Below are positions 11,537 through 22,245 of a stretch of DNA of 64,000 nt, piece after piece. The translations under genes were made by a program, and so were the position numbers. The stretch comes from Primulina eburnea (lineage: Eukaryota > Streptophyta > Magnoliopsida > Lamiales > Gesneriaceae): positions 24,362,069 to 24,426,068 of the forward strand of contig NC_133104.1 in NCBI RefSeq assembly GCF_022965805.1, given 5' to 3'. The stretch's first letter is position 1; every line of letters begins with the position of its first letter. The notes below the pieces were generated by a model. That model made no database searches. It saw only the letters and a program-made list of their open reading frames with translations, and was not told the DNA's origin.

Positions 11537-12944
11537 ATCTGACTTGAGATCTAACATTCTTATTATCAAGGAGTTGATAAGTAAGAATGAAGCAATTGAG
11601 GTATGCTAATATAAGGACATGTTTAGTCCCGAATCACATGGAGATATGAACCCACAACTAGTTATATCGATGAACCATGGAAGGCCACACAAGTGCTAAC
11701 TTTCTAGATCCCGTTGAGAAGTAAAAATAGTTCAATGTGTTGAACGACTTATAAAAGAGTTTATAAGCGCAAAGAAAAATATAAGTATGACTCCTATAAG
11801 GAGAATGTAATTTTTAATTTATGGAATTGTTCCTAAATTAAAAGTTTGCCAAATAAATAATGTATTTGAAAATTGTGATTTTCATAAACATTGTTATGGA
11901 CTAAATTAAGTTAATTCAAGTTTTGAATTAATTAAACACTAGTGGACCTAGTAGAGTCCAAATAATTAAATTAATTCAAGTGTTGAATTAATTAAATAAT
12001 ATTGGGTCTTGTAGAGCTCAATAGGAAATAATTATTCAACTAGTGGGCTTGAGTAAAATCAAGTAAAGTTTAAATGATATCAAATATGTTTGAGACATTT
12101 AAATAAAAGTCCATGAGCCTTGTAATTGTTACAAGCCCAAGTAGAAAGCATGCTAGGGAGGTGAATAGTTGGATGCTATTTTTTCAATATCCAAGGCATG
12201 GCATGCACATGCTCACTTTAACTTTTTCATACACCAAGAAAGAACACTTCTCCTTCTCTCTACACACTAGATGGCCGAAATTTTCAAGAATCATTCTCTT
12301 TCATTTTGCTTCTTCAATTGTTGAAGATTGCACTATCTTCTCAAAGAAAAATCCTCTAATTTTTCTAGTGCAAAATTAGAGGGGATGTTCCTTGTTGGTG
12401 TTGGGCTTAATTTTTGAGCAAGGAGTGCTCATTGGAAGTTTGAAGATTTGTCTTACCATTGGAGAGCTTAGTTGTTTGACAACTATGTTGGAGCCATCAT
12501 CAATCTTTTAAGATTGATATGTATATTTTCTAAAACACTCTATGAATGTCATTTTGTGCTTTATTGTATTTGCTACACACTATAGTGTTTAGGTTGCTCG
12601 ATTTCTTGTATGAAAATAATTTTGAAAATTCTGTTGCGCAAGCAAGCACCTTAAACGATCCCCTTTCATTTCATATTTATCCTGGATCACTAAAAAGAAA
12701 TTTGCGGAGCCGTTTATCGGTGTGTTAAAAAAGATGAAGAATAGGTGCAATGTGTTCTTACATGAGACTAAGTTCGTGAAAATGACAAAAAAGGTCTGGA
12801 TTTTGAATTGAGGAAGAAATTCCAAGGCATGCAGTTCAGGGATTTCTTCGAAGTTGGCTACAAAAGTTGTTGAATATGAGGAATTGTTAAGAGAAGAGTC
12901 ATACAAAAAGAAAAAAAACCATGGGGTATGGAGAACATTGCGTT

Positions 12945-13949
12945 TGTTAGAATAGGTGCCCGTCGAGCCAACTGTTGGCCGAAAGTTTACATTGAAACTC
13001 TATGAATAAAAAATATTTATTTTAATAATATTTGAAATTATTGTTTTGTCACATCTTTATTTGTATACACATGCTTGTTGTAAAGATAAAGACGTTAAAT
13101 ATACAAATAGTAGAAAGAATATGAGATGCTCATATGATCTGTATAATGAAACTCATATTTGGAATACTGTATATTCTAAACAGTTCCTAGTCGATTCAGC
13201 CGCCGCTAAGAAGGATAAATGACGCTCGAGTTTGAGACTAGTATCTGCGATGTGAGTACCGTGTATTATTGGTAGGGGACATTGTGATGTTCGAGCATGC
13301 AGATAGGTGCTCATTGTAGAGTGCACTGAACAAGTCTCCATAAAAGACTTTCCAAGTGGTTCTCACTTATCGAATGGAAACGTCTTAGTTTATGGTTGTA
13401 CACCATTAGTCCTTATGACCCGGGACAACATTGTGACTCTGTATGCTAGCATTGCACTTTGACTTGTTTACCGACTCATATGGGGTCATCAGGTGGCAAG
13501 GTTGGTTGTTTTGTAAAAACATATATGAGTTCACGCATTGTACTCGGGGATTCACCGCTTATCTTCGGGTATGGATATCCTATGTGATCTCATGTATTTG
13601 TAGTTTGAAATCTCTGATAAGAGTATTGGTGGTAATTAAGAAAGGAGTTTCTTATATTACATCATCGATGCAACTACGACTTGACACATAGTATCAATTC
13701 TTTGACAGCTTTCGATATACCAATATAGTCGAATCGGTCGGGATATATGAGATGAAGAGACCGTACTGTACGCTAACCATAATGGAATGGTTCTTACAAG
13801 CACTATCATTTGATACCTAAGGAATCATGTAAGCGATTCTGCTAGGCGTTTAATATGATTGATTGAGTATTATCAAACTTGAGTTCTGACGTTCTTATTA
13901 TCAAGAAGTTGATAAGTAAGAATCGAGCAATTGGGATATGCTCATATAA
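12945..13949 (+). mobile_element. Second LTR copy of the family at 7818-12640, truncated on the right
   Basis: It opens with TGTTAGAATAGGTGCCC, a plausible LTR start. From 13347 it matches 7818-8349 and then 11542 onwards, and it is cut at 13949 where the CACTA end begins. With the left copy it could be the 3' LTR of one strongly reduced element. Confidence 0.65.
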
Positions 13950-14215
13950 CACTACAACAAAATATGCATTCAACCACACTGAAAAAACAACGGTTTTTTG
14001 AAAAACCGTTGTCTTTTACTTTTTATTAACGGTTTTAGTGAAACTGTTGTCTTTTAGCGTGTTTTTTTTGGGGGGGTCAAAGACAACGGTTTTATAAACT
14101 GTTGTCTATTAGTATGTTTTTTGGACAAACGACAAAGGTTTTCTAAAACCGTTGTTGACTGGCGTGTTTTTTTTGGACTAACGACAACAGTTTTCTAAAA
14201 CCGTTGTGGATTCGC
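13950..14215 (+). mobile_element. One end of a CACTA (En/Spm-like) DNA transposon
   Basis: The end reads CACTACAACAAAATATGC after TAA, which may be one copy of a 3-bp target duplication. It is followed by five or so subterminal repeats of the form ACAACGGTTTT...AAAACCGTTGTC, alternating in orientation (for example 13986-14013, 14082-14106, 14184-14208). Such subterminal repeats are transposase-binding sites in CACTA elements. I found no matching opposite end (a TTTTGTTGTAGTG), so this is a truncated end or a broken MITE. Confidence 0.72.
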
Positions 14216-15051
14216 GTTGTATTTACAAATCATAAGAAATTTACAAAACATGAAAAATATCATAAATATTTTTTGAAATCGGAATGAAATAACTTAGAAA
14301 TGCTAAAATCTGGAATATAAAGATAAAAATACTTGAAATGCTTCCTAAAATTCGTAGATTTTCTGTTGGAACATTTTTTGAGTTTGATGTTGAGTTGTGT
14401 TGTCATAGTTGATTCCTTGCTTTTGTTTATCTATTTCTCTTGCAGTTACTCTCTCCACTCCCCACTTTCTCTGAACGTGTAACACTTATCGTGTTCAGAG
14501 TGGAACGTGATTGTGTGCAAAATTTGCGACCCGTATGTATTATTTGGGCAAAAATACATTTATACCATTTAATTCAATATTTCGTGGGTTTATCATATTT
14601 GGCCCAATTTTTATTTTAATGCAAACACTACCTCATTATTAATTTTGTTTTGATAAAATTTTGACACCGGCTTCAGGATTCTCTTCAAGTGAGGAGTGTA
14701 AGCCCCACTTGAAATGTCCATTAACCCCTGTCATAATCCATAATCCCGGTCCACTCTCAGGTCTCCGTTCCACCATTACATAAAGATCCAAGCTTTCACA
14801 TTTCTGCGTCATTTATCTTTCAAGTAATTTCTTATTACGTATAGACTTCGTTTAGCTTGTGGATTTTGGTTATTTTTATTCTACATGATCTTATTTTTGG
14901 GGCTGACTTTGAAGTTTATCCCCAAGACTTGATTTTTTTAGTCCTTTTTACTTCTTTTTTTATTTCTTGGAGATGATTCGAAGTTCTGGGCTTCTGATTT
15001 AAGGGTTCTTTTTGGTGATTACGGAGAATTTTTGTGGTAGTGGTATCTCAG
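14216..15051 (+). promoter_or_regulatory. Upstream region and first untranslated exon of the BIR1-like gene (inferred)
   Basis: There is no open frame of note. A TATA-like CATTACATAAAG occurs at about 14775-14786, followed by a pyrimidine-rich stretch, so transcription probably starts near 14800. A possible first untranslated exon ends at CAG|GTGGGT (15049-15057). The distal part (14216-14700) is AT-rich with no recognised element. Its closeness to the CACTA end means transposon sequence lies within about 600 bp of the inferred start. Confidence 0.45.
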
Positions 15052-15747
15052 GTGGGTTTTTCTGCATATGTTTCCCTCTATGTTTGCGTGATTATTTGGG
15101 TCATGTGAATTTATTCTGATTAAGAGGCATAAATGGGTGAAGTCCGAGTATGCTTTTGTGATGTATTTGGTCATCTTTGCTTTTGTGATGTCGTATCGTT
15201 GTTGGAGCCGTTGGTTTTGATTCTCCAGCTTCTTGTTATCTGTTTTCTTGTATCTTTTTTTCCTCTGATTAGGGTTTTTGTGTTCTTTGGGGATAGAGGA
15301 AGTGTTGAGTTTAGTTAAGTCTTTATTTGAGATATTAACCGTGTTAATGATATTTGACTGCTTCATTTCCTGTAATCAAACTCTTAAAACTCATAATACT
15401 GATGAAGATATAGAAATTTTTTCAGTAATTTGTATACTTCATTGTGTAAACTTGTCTTTTCTGTTATGATTCTGGTGTTTGATTTTGTTAAAGGGAATAC
15501 ATTTTTATGCTGATAAATGTTTAACATCCGGAATTAGTTATGTTTGTTCTTTTTGATTGCCTTTGAATTATTCAACGGTTGAGTATTCACCTTTGGATTC
15601 AATGGGGATGATCTCATCTGCCATGGATTGGTTGTGGAGTGATTTGGGGTCGGAAACTGTTAGCCATGATCTGGAATAGCATATGTTAGATTCACCTGAA
15701 AGGTTTTAGATGTTGTCTGATCTTTTATTCGTTTGTGTTTGTTTCAG
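15052..15747 (+). other. Putative intron in the 5' untranslated region
   Basis: A donor CAG|GTGGGT and an acceptor TTTGTTTCAG|GAAGTG bracket an AT/T-rich stretch of 696 bp with no supported coding frame. The acceptor lies 64 bp upstream of the start codon. This is inferred from site quality only. Confidence 0.5.
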
Positions 15748-15811
15748 GAAGTGAAGTATGTGATTTGTGATGCACCAAAAACCTTGAGTTTGATTTCAGT
15801 TTTGGTTCTTC

Positions 15812-17909
15812 ATGATGGCCCCTTCATCAGAATTCATGTTATTCTGTTTTCAAGCTCGTCCTACTCTCGTTATCACCTGTATTTGGCTGATCCTGACTGA
15901 ATCAATCTGCTGTGCCGCTCAAAGTGACGTGGACTGTCTCAAATCCATAAAAGATTCTTTGGAAGACCCACTCAACAACTTAAGATATTCATGGAATTTC
16001 AACAATAGCACTGAGGGATATATCTGTAGGTTTAGTGGCATTGAATGCTGGCACGAAAATGAGAATAAGGTCCTTAATATCAAGCTAGTGGACATGGGAC
16101 TTAAGGGAGAGTTTCCTCAAGGAATTGTTAATTGCTCATCATTGACTGGCTTAGATATTTCAAACAACAACATATACGGCAACATTCCAAATAATATCTC
16201 AAATTTAATTACCTATGTGACGACACTTGACCTATCATCCAATCAGTTATCGGGAGAGATCCCCGAGGATCTTGCCAAATGCCAGTACTTGAATTCTATT
16301 AAACTTGACAACAACCAATTGAGTGGTCAAATCCCTCTTCAGATCAGCCTACTTAACCGAATCAAGTCATTTTCTGTGGCAAACAACAAATTGACTGGTC
16401 CAGTTCCCAGATTTTTCAATGCAACTACTGAGGACTATTCAGGTAATTTGGGACTGTGTGGTGGTCCTTTGCCCCCGTGTTCGGATGTTTCAAAGAAAAC
16501 CCGTGCTCCGATGATTGTTGTGGCAGCTGTTGGTGGTGTGGTTATTTCTGCCTTAGGTGTAGGAATCAGCATGTTTTTCTATTTGCGTAAGATGACGAGA
16601 ACAAAGAAGGATGAAGATCCTCTGGGCAACAAATGGGCAAGGAGTATCAAGGGTACCAAACGCACCAAGGCAAGATAAATGCTTACTTTCATAGAATTTT
16701 CGTTTTTAATCTGAATCGAGGCTAAATTACTTTGATGTGGCTTATGTTAGATTCTTGGCTCACATTTCGTAAGTTCCTCTTAAAAATTTAACATCGTGTC
16801 CTATCTTTCTTTAAATTTTTTTCTTCCATCATCTTATTTGTGTTTGAAATTTTTCTGTACCTGTTTCCGTATGAAGGATAACTGAGAATTGTATATTTTT
16901 TCAGCTTAAAATGTTTGACAAAACAGTGTCTAAAATGAACTTAAGAGATCTCATGAAGGCGACTAATGACTTCAGCAAAGAAAATATTATCGTGTCGGGA
17001 AGAACTGGAACGATGTACAAAGCAGTACTTGAGGATGGAACATCTCTTATGGTGAAGAGATTGCAGGATACTCAACACTCAGAAAAAGAATTTATGTCTG
17101 AAATGGCTACTCTAGGAAGCGTGAAACACCGCAACTTGGTTCCACTTCTCGGGTTTTGCATGACTAAGAAGGAAAGACTCCTGGTCTATAAGAACATGCC
17201 GAATGGTAACCTTCATGGTAAGCTGCATGAGGTAAATGATGGTGGAAAAGTTATGGACTGGCCTTCCAGGCTCAAAATCGCGATTGGGACAGCAAAAGGA
17301 TTCGCATGGCTCCACCACACTTGTAATCCACGTATAATTCACCGAAATATCAGTTCAAAATGCATACTGCTGGACGTGGATTATGAGCCCAAAATCTCAG
17401 ATTTTGGACTTGCTAGGCTCATGAATCCCATTGACACTCATGTCAGCACTTTCGTGAATGGTGATTTCGGGGAGTTGGGGTATGTCGCTCCTGAATATAC
17501 TAGAACTTTAACGGCCACCGCAAAAGGTGATGTCTATAGTTTTGGGGTTGTTCTTCTGGAGTTGGTAACCGGGGAGAAACCAAATTTTGTCAAAAAGGCC
17601 CCCGAAAGTTTCAAGGGGAATCTAGTCGAGTGGATTTCACAACTCTCAACTACCTATGAGCTTCAAGATTCGATTGACACAGCCTTGAAAGGGAAAGGTT
17701 ATGATAACGAGCTTCTCCAATTTCTGAAGGTCGCCTGTAATTGTGTGCTTCCTGGTCTGAAAGAGAGGCCTACGATGTTCGAAGTTTACCAGTTTTTGAG
17801 AGCTATTGGACACAATTACAACATCACAACGGAAGACGATGTTTTGGCACTATCTGACGTTGGGGATACGGAACATCTCATGGAGCTCATAGTTGCTCGA
17901 GATGCATGA
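15812..17909 (+). CDS. BIR1: BIR1-like LRR receptor pseudokinase (exons 15812-16669 and 16905-17909)
   Basis: Joined, the two exons give 620 residues, the usual length of this family. Order: signal peptide (1-36), an LRR N-cap with the Cys pair near 71 and 79, about five LRRs (86-205), a Cys-rich juxtamembrane motif near 215-223, one membrane span (about 233-257), and a kinase-like domain (about 300-590). Known of the family: BIR1 (At5g48380) binds the co-receptor BAK1 at the plasma membrane and restrains cell death and immune signalling. Seen here: the ATP-site Lys337 and DFG at 452-454 are kept. The catalytic loop reads HRNISSKC instead of HRDLKxxN, and the first glycine of the P-loop is Val, so catalysis is doubtful. 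The phrases MNPIDTH, FVNG and GTKRTK match BIR1 closely. It is the only intact host gene in the window. ATG 15812 is used because it gives the signal peptide; 15815 is equally possible. Confidence 0.93.
16670..16904 (+). other. GC-AG intron of the BIR1-like gene (235 bp)
   Basis: Exon 1 runs to AAG and the next bases are GCAAGA, a strong donor except that GC replaces GT. The acceptor is TTTTTTCAG at 16896-16904. Splicing there is phase 0 and gives GTKRTK-LKMFDK, colinear with BIR1 proteins. Reading through meets TAA at 16676-16678. GC-AG introns are about one in a hundred in plants and typically have such strong surrounding consensus. Confidence 0.85.
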
Positions 17910-18619
17910 TAGAACCATGAAAAGAAACTGAATGGATGTATAATGGTTAGTGACTTTGTGGTGCTTATGTAATTATATCTTGATATTGTTGTTGGTTTTA
18001 AATAATTTTTGTATGCTATTTTTATAAATATTAGTAACATTGGTAAGTATGAAGAACGAACTACTTTGAGTTATTGTGAGATGAAGAGATTTCTTGATTT
18101 GCGCTATGATTAGGCTGCTAGCTTTGAGATACATAATGTTTGGTGTATTTTGATTTATACATGAATAAATGTGCATTAGTCAAATTTCTCGGCTAGAAGT
18201 GTGGTTTCATGAATGATTATTCTTGTAATATTTTTTTGGGCATGGGTATTTTAAGATTGTAGTTAAGAAATATCTCGTGGTTGATTTTATTTTTTGAACG
18301 ACGTGATCTCAATAGGGAAAGGTTTTGAACGACGTCGGTTATTTCTACGTTACCAATATTATATAATTTTTTTTGGTGGACAAATATCTAAAGAAAACTA
18401 AAATAAAATTTTTAAATCCAATGACATTCATTGGTTACTGGATATTTATGCACAAATACTGAGATTCAAAAAAAAAAAAAAAAAAAAAAAAATTAAAATG
18501 GTGCGAAATTATATAGATACACAAAAATTCAAAAACGAACATGACCGTATATACACGAAATATTCATCTGTCAAAGGATATTTTTCCATCGTATTTAACA
18601 CAATATGATATTCCATAGG
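17910..18619 (+). other. 3' untranslated region and intergenic DNA
   Basis: Downstream of the stop, the sequence to about 18180 is the likely 3' UTR. AATAAA-like ATGAATAAATG at 18161-18171 is a possible polyadenylation signal. The remainder is AT-rich with an A-run of about 23 at 18469-18492, and holds no supported gene. Two GAACGACGT copies near 18296 and 18327 are noted without interpretation. Confidence 0.5.
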
Positions 18620-19418
18620 TGATATGAATCTGGCCGGACATGACGTGCTAATGATTGAAAGAAGATTCAAGGATGCATTGCATGGACTCATGAGCGATCG
18701 AGATGCATGGGGGTGAGCTTGAAGGCCAAACGAATACCATTAAAAAAACGACCGAGTATACACGGACCCCACCCCGGACCTGTACACGGGGTTCGTGTCA
18801 GTCTTCCTCAAAGAAGAGAATTACCGAGTCTACACGGACCTGTACACGGGGTCCGTACCCTTTGATATATTTGGCGGAAATTATAGTGCCTACACGGACC
18901 CCATTCCGGACCCATACACGGGGTCCGTGTCTAAAGATACCCGCAAAGATTTTGGTGCAGATTTGGTTCAGAATTTGTTTAGAAAATTATCTTTTGATAT
19001 CTTTTGATTTTGTATTAATATATGCACGAATTTTATTGATGGTAAAGACATTATGAATTATTCATTTTTGAGTTTAATCATATTGATAGAGTTTTTCTCT
19101 CAATTTCAAAGCTTGGCTTTGTATACACTTTTTTGTGTTTCTGAAATCAAACTTATCAAAGTTTAATACTTTGTGGCATTTGTCGATTGTTCTTCACTCG
19201 GATTGTCAAATACGAGTTCTTTGAAGGTTCGCTTGAATTTCGATTGTTTATCTTCGTTAATATTTGTTGCTAAATCATTCGTGATTTAGAGGTGAATATT
19301 ATACACTTACTTGTTTAAAAAGATCGGGACAACACAACTGTTTCTTTGTTTCATCGAATCGAGGGTGTGACTCCGTTTTTGAGCGTGTTTGCTTTTCGTG
19401 GTTCGAAGGATCGCATCA
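18620..19418 (+). mobile_element. 5' LTR (799 bp) of the RT-less element
   Basis: It aligns with the 3' LTR from end to end, apart from scattered substitutions and a gap of about 53 bp after GAGCGATCGAG (near 18700), which the 3' LTR retains. The terminal pentamers TGATA and TATCA/CATCA form the short inverted ends. Confidence 0.9.
18770..18932. repeat. CpG-rich palindromic array, CACGGACC...GGTCCGTG type
   Basis: Three units read CTACACGGACC(CC) ... (GG)GGTCCGTG with CCGGACC inside. The sister copy is at 22433-22610 in the 3' LTR. The unit matches the array at 3036-3293 in a different LTR family. Confidence 0.85.
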
Positions 19419-19435
19419 TTTGGTATCAGAGCTTT
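19419..19435 (+). promoter_or_regulatory. Primer-binding site (initiator Met tRNA)
   Basis: TTTGGTATCAGAGCTTTAGG follows the terminal CA of the 5' LTR. The 12-base core TGGTATCAGAGC (19421-19432) is identical to that of chromoviruses. Confidence 0.9.
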
Positions 19436-20131
19436 AGGTTCCCTTTTATTCAAGTAAGTTTATCCTTTTCATTTTCAGATCTGTGTTTATCTTTTATTTG
19501 TTATCAGATCTGTTTGATCTTTCGTTCTTCATCTTCGTGAATCTTGTGATTCTCGAAATTGTCAGATTTTTTTTTCTTTTTTCGAGTGCACAAACAATCC
19601 TTGTGCAAGAGAAAAGAAAAAGTACAAAAATTCCGAAATTTTGCCATAGATTGGTTTTGGTATTTTGTTCTAGTCTCTTGTGGGAGCCATATTCAAGTGC
19701 TTCTCACAATAAAATAATAATAATAATAATAAAATATTGTCTATTATTTTAGCATTGAATATTGTTCTTATCTCTATTGTGAGTCATATTCAAGTGACTC
19801 TCACAATAAAAAAAATAAAAATTATTATTTCAAATTTCTTGTTTTACGCAGTCCGTGTAAGTCAGTTTGCAAGTGTAGTGAAGTTTGAACTTGTGAGTTT
19901 GATGCACACAAGCTACAAAGCCTGAAAGCATACCCTACGAGAGAATTCTTAAAATCTAGTGAAATACTTGAGGGAGACTGTTTATTTCTTGGAGTGACGT
20001 GCTAGGTTATGTAGTGAGGACAAAAAAAAAAAGAGAGAGTCGAGTGAATATTCATTGGAGTGACCAGTGAGGATTTGTGGTGAGGAACTTTATTCTTTAT
20101 TGTTTTATACTAACATTTTCTTGCAGGTATA

Positions 20132-22245
20132 ATGATTGACGAACGTCAATTTCAAACAATGTTAGGAGGGTTGAATAGAAAATGGGAGAAGGAGTTTAAA
20201 TCTCTACGAGAAAAGTATAAGAAGTGTGAAGAAGAGGAGATGTATGATAGACATGTTGATGAGAATAGACGAGGTAGTGGAATTGAAGGAAGTAGAGCGT
20301 TGTATTTAGATCGTTATGATGATAGGCGAAGTGATGAGATGAAAAGGGTGATGAGGAAGAATTTTTTCCAAATCACAATGATGGGAAAGGTGGTAGGAGA
20401 GATGAACATGGCTTGTATGATAATTTGTTGGCATCCACCTGGCGGCCCAACGGAAACGACAAAATCATGGGAAGCTCAATGGTTGAGTCGAGGCATGAAG
20501 CTACAAGGCATGAACATCGAGGTACATCTAAAACTTCTAGCCCACATACTTGTGATATTATATGTTGTTGATGTTTAGAAGTTGGGCATGATATTCGCAA
20601 TGTCCGCGTGAGGAGATGACAGTAGTAGGGTCGTCCGTCGAGCTTGAGCCTCAAATTGTGGTTGAAGTTTGAATTGAGCCTGAATATGAGGTTGAGGTTA
20701 TGAAAATTATTGATAATAGTATTCCACTAGTTGATGAGTTAAATGGTTTTAAACAATGTATAGTGGAAGCTGAATCATTGAGCGGTGAAGAAGTATCTAA
20801 TTTGTCTACTATGAAAGAGAGGAGTAGGCATGAAAAACTTATGTTGGCTACATGCTTAGAGGAACCTTGTGCTTCTCTTGTTCAATTGATCCAAAAGGAG
20901 TCCCTGAGGTTCAACTGACACTTCATGAATTGAGTGAAAAAGAATTAAAAATGGCCGAAAGAAAGAGTGAACAAAAGAGTGAGATGGCTATAGAAAAGAA
21001 AAAAGGAGAGAAAAGATGAAAGAGAAAAAGAGGCCAAAGAAAAGAAAAAGAAAAATAAATTGATGGCCTAAAAGAATGAGGTAGAAAGTTATTTGTTCTC
21101 GAATAAACCATTTCATGTACCTATGTACAAGTTGGTTTATTCTCATTATGATGATATAGCCGGTTCAATCCCGAGCATTGTTACTTCTTATTTGCAGGAT
21201 TATGGTGACGTCATGATGAGGGGACGAGCAAGTGTTGATGGTGTGAGAATGCAATGGGGCGACCCATGTGATGTTGAGCACAATCACCGTGAGGTAAGCA
21301 TAGTTGTCACCGCAACGACTATGAGGTATGGCTTTCTTTGCTATCTCAATTCTTTGTTTCGTTGTTTTCCAGAGTTTGGGGAACATGCTGCAAATGTGGT
21401 AGGTGTGAGGCCTAATTTAAGTTTTATTCTTGTCTCAAATTCTTATGGTTACCAAAGTAGTGAGATATTGCATGTACCTATTGAGAATTTTGATTTGTCA
21501 CGATTTTATAAATTGGTGGGACGTCGTGTTGACAATGGTTTGTATGCATTAGACTTAAATCCAGGTGTCGTGTTAAAGGATTGCATGAATGGAACATTGG
21601 ACATGTTATATTGGCATGATTTTATTTGTTTGGTGATAGTAGTGAAAAAAGCATGAATGAATATAAGAATTTCTATGTTCATGATGAATATATTTTTAAG
21701 GAGATTAAATTGTTCATGTTATGTTCATTTTATGAATTAATCGCTAATGAGGCGTATTGTTGTGATTTCATCATTGATAAAATTCATGATTATATGTGTT
21801 GGTTGCATATGAAGAGATATGTTAAGTGGTGTAGTCAAGGGTGCATTGGATATAGGGAAAGGGCATCTAAGCTAGATTCTTATATGTTGCATCAATTATA
21901 TCTTATTCCTAGTAGACTATGGTCGTACTCATGCATGAATATTATTTTGGTGTTGACTAGGTCTAAGAAGGGGAGAAATCTGATTTTTGTGATACTTAAT
22001 GATATCTCGTTGTTATTATTTGGTGTCATTTGTTATTTGACGTTTGGTAAAATTGATGAGTTTATAGGAAACACAACGGGAATGTTGGGATTTCAAGTGC
22101 GGAAGGAGCGAGCAAACTATAGCGCCTACAAACATGATATTAAAGGTAAGAATGTTGATAATTTAATTCTTTTTATTACTAACTTGCTTCGTTTTTGCAT
22201 AGGTAGTCAAGATTTGAGGACAAATCTTTTTGAAAAAGAGGAGTA
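20132..22245 (+). pseudogene. Degenerate gag and pol remnants of the RT-less element
   Basis: 20132-20578 is a charged, gag-like frame (MIDERQFQTMLGG start). 20700-20918 is a short follow-on. 21093-21656 begins with a stretch like the linker before RT in chromoviruses (SIPSIVTSYLQDYGDV resembles the common LPS..SLLQEFQDVF). 21626-22245 keeps a weak integrase core: MNIILVLTRSKKGRNLIFVI corresponds to the usual MDFVLGLPRSKKGRDSIFVV, so the first catalytic Asp has become Asn. It also keeps the pol tail DLRTNLFEKEEYDMN, which runs into the 3' LTR. RT, RNase H and the remaining integrase catalytic residues are absent. The comparison strings are family consensus from memory. No protein function should be expected. 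Confidence 0.7.
22230..22245 (+). promoter_or_regulatory. Polypurine tract
   Basis: GAAAAAGAGGAGTA lies directly upstream of the TG of the 3' LTR; the coding tail of pol overlaps it. Confidence 0.75.

Larger units (their letters stand above)
7818..12944 (+). mobile_element. Deleted LTR element of unassigned (possibly Ty1/copia) family, interrupted by the insertion at 8350-11536
   Basis: 7818-8349 continues at 11542 once the inserted element and one target copy are removed. The same order (GACTTTCCAAGTGGTTCTC ... TTATCAAGAAGTTGATAAG) is repeated uninterrupted at 13347-13930, which proves the interruption. It continues to about 12640, ending near GCGCAAGCAAGCACC. A reverse copy of that part lies at 23490-24528. 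The stretch 12641-12944 would be the severely reduced interior and has only short, stop-ridden frames. Family assignment is uncertain; it may be Ty1/copia, judged by the LTR start TGTTAGAATAGGTGCCC at 12945. Confidence 0.65.

Noticed and set aside
15133..15469. Short frames (61 and 63 codons) upstream of the BIR1-like gene
   Set aside because: They lie in the T-rich putative 5' UTR intron and are hydrophobic only because of T-richness.
16651..16653. GT within GGGTACC as the donor of the BIR1-like intron
   Set aside because: It would delete the conserved KGTKRTK residues and its context is poor; the GC donor at 16670 is in phase and keeps the family sequence.
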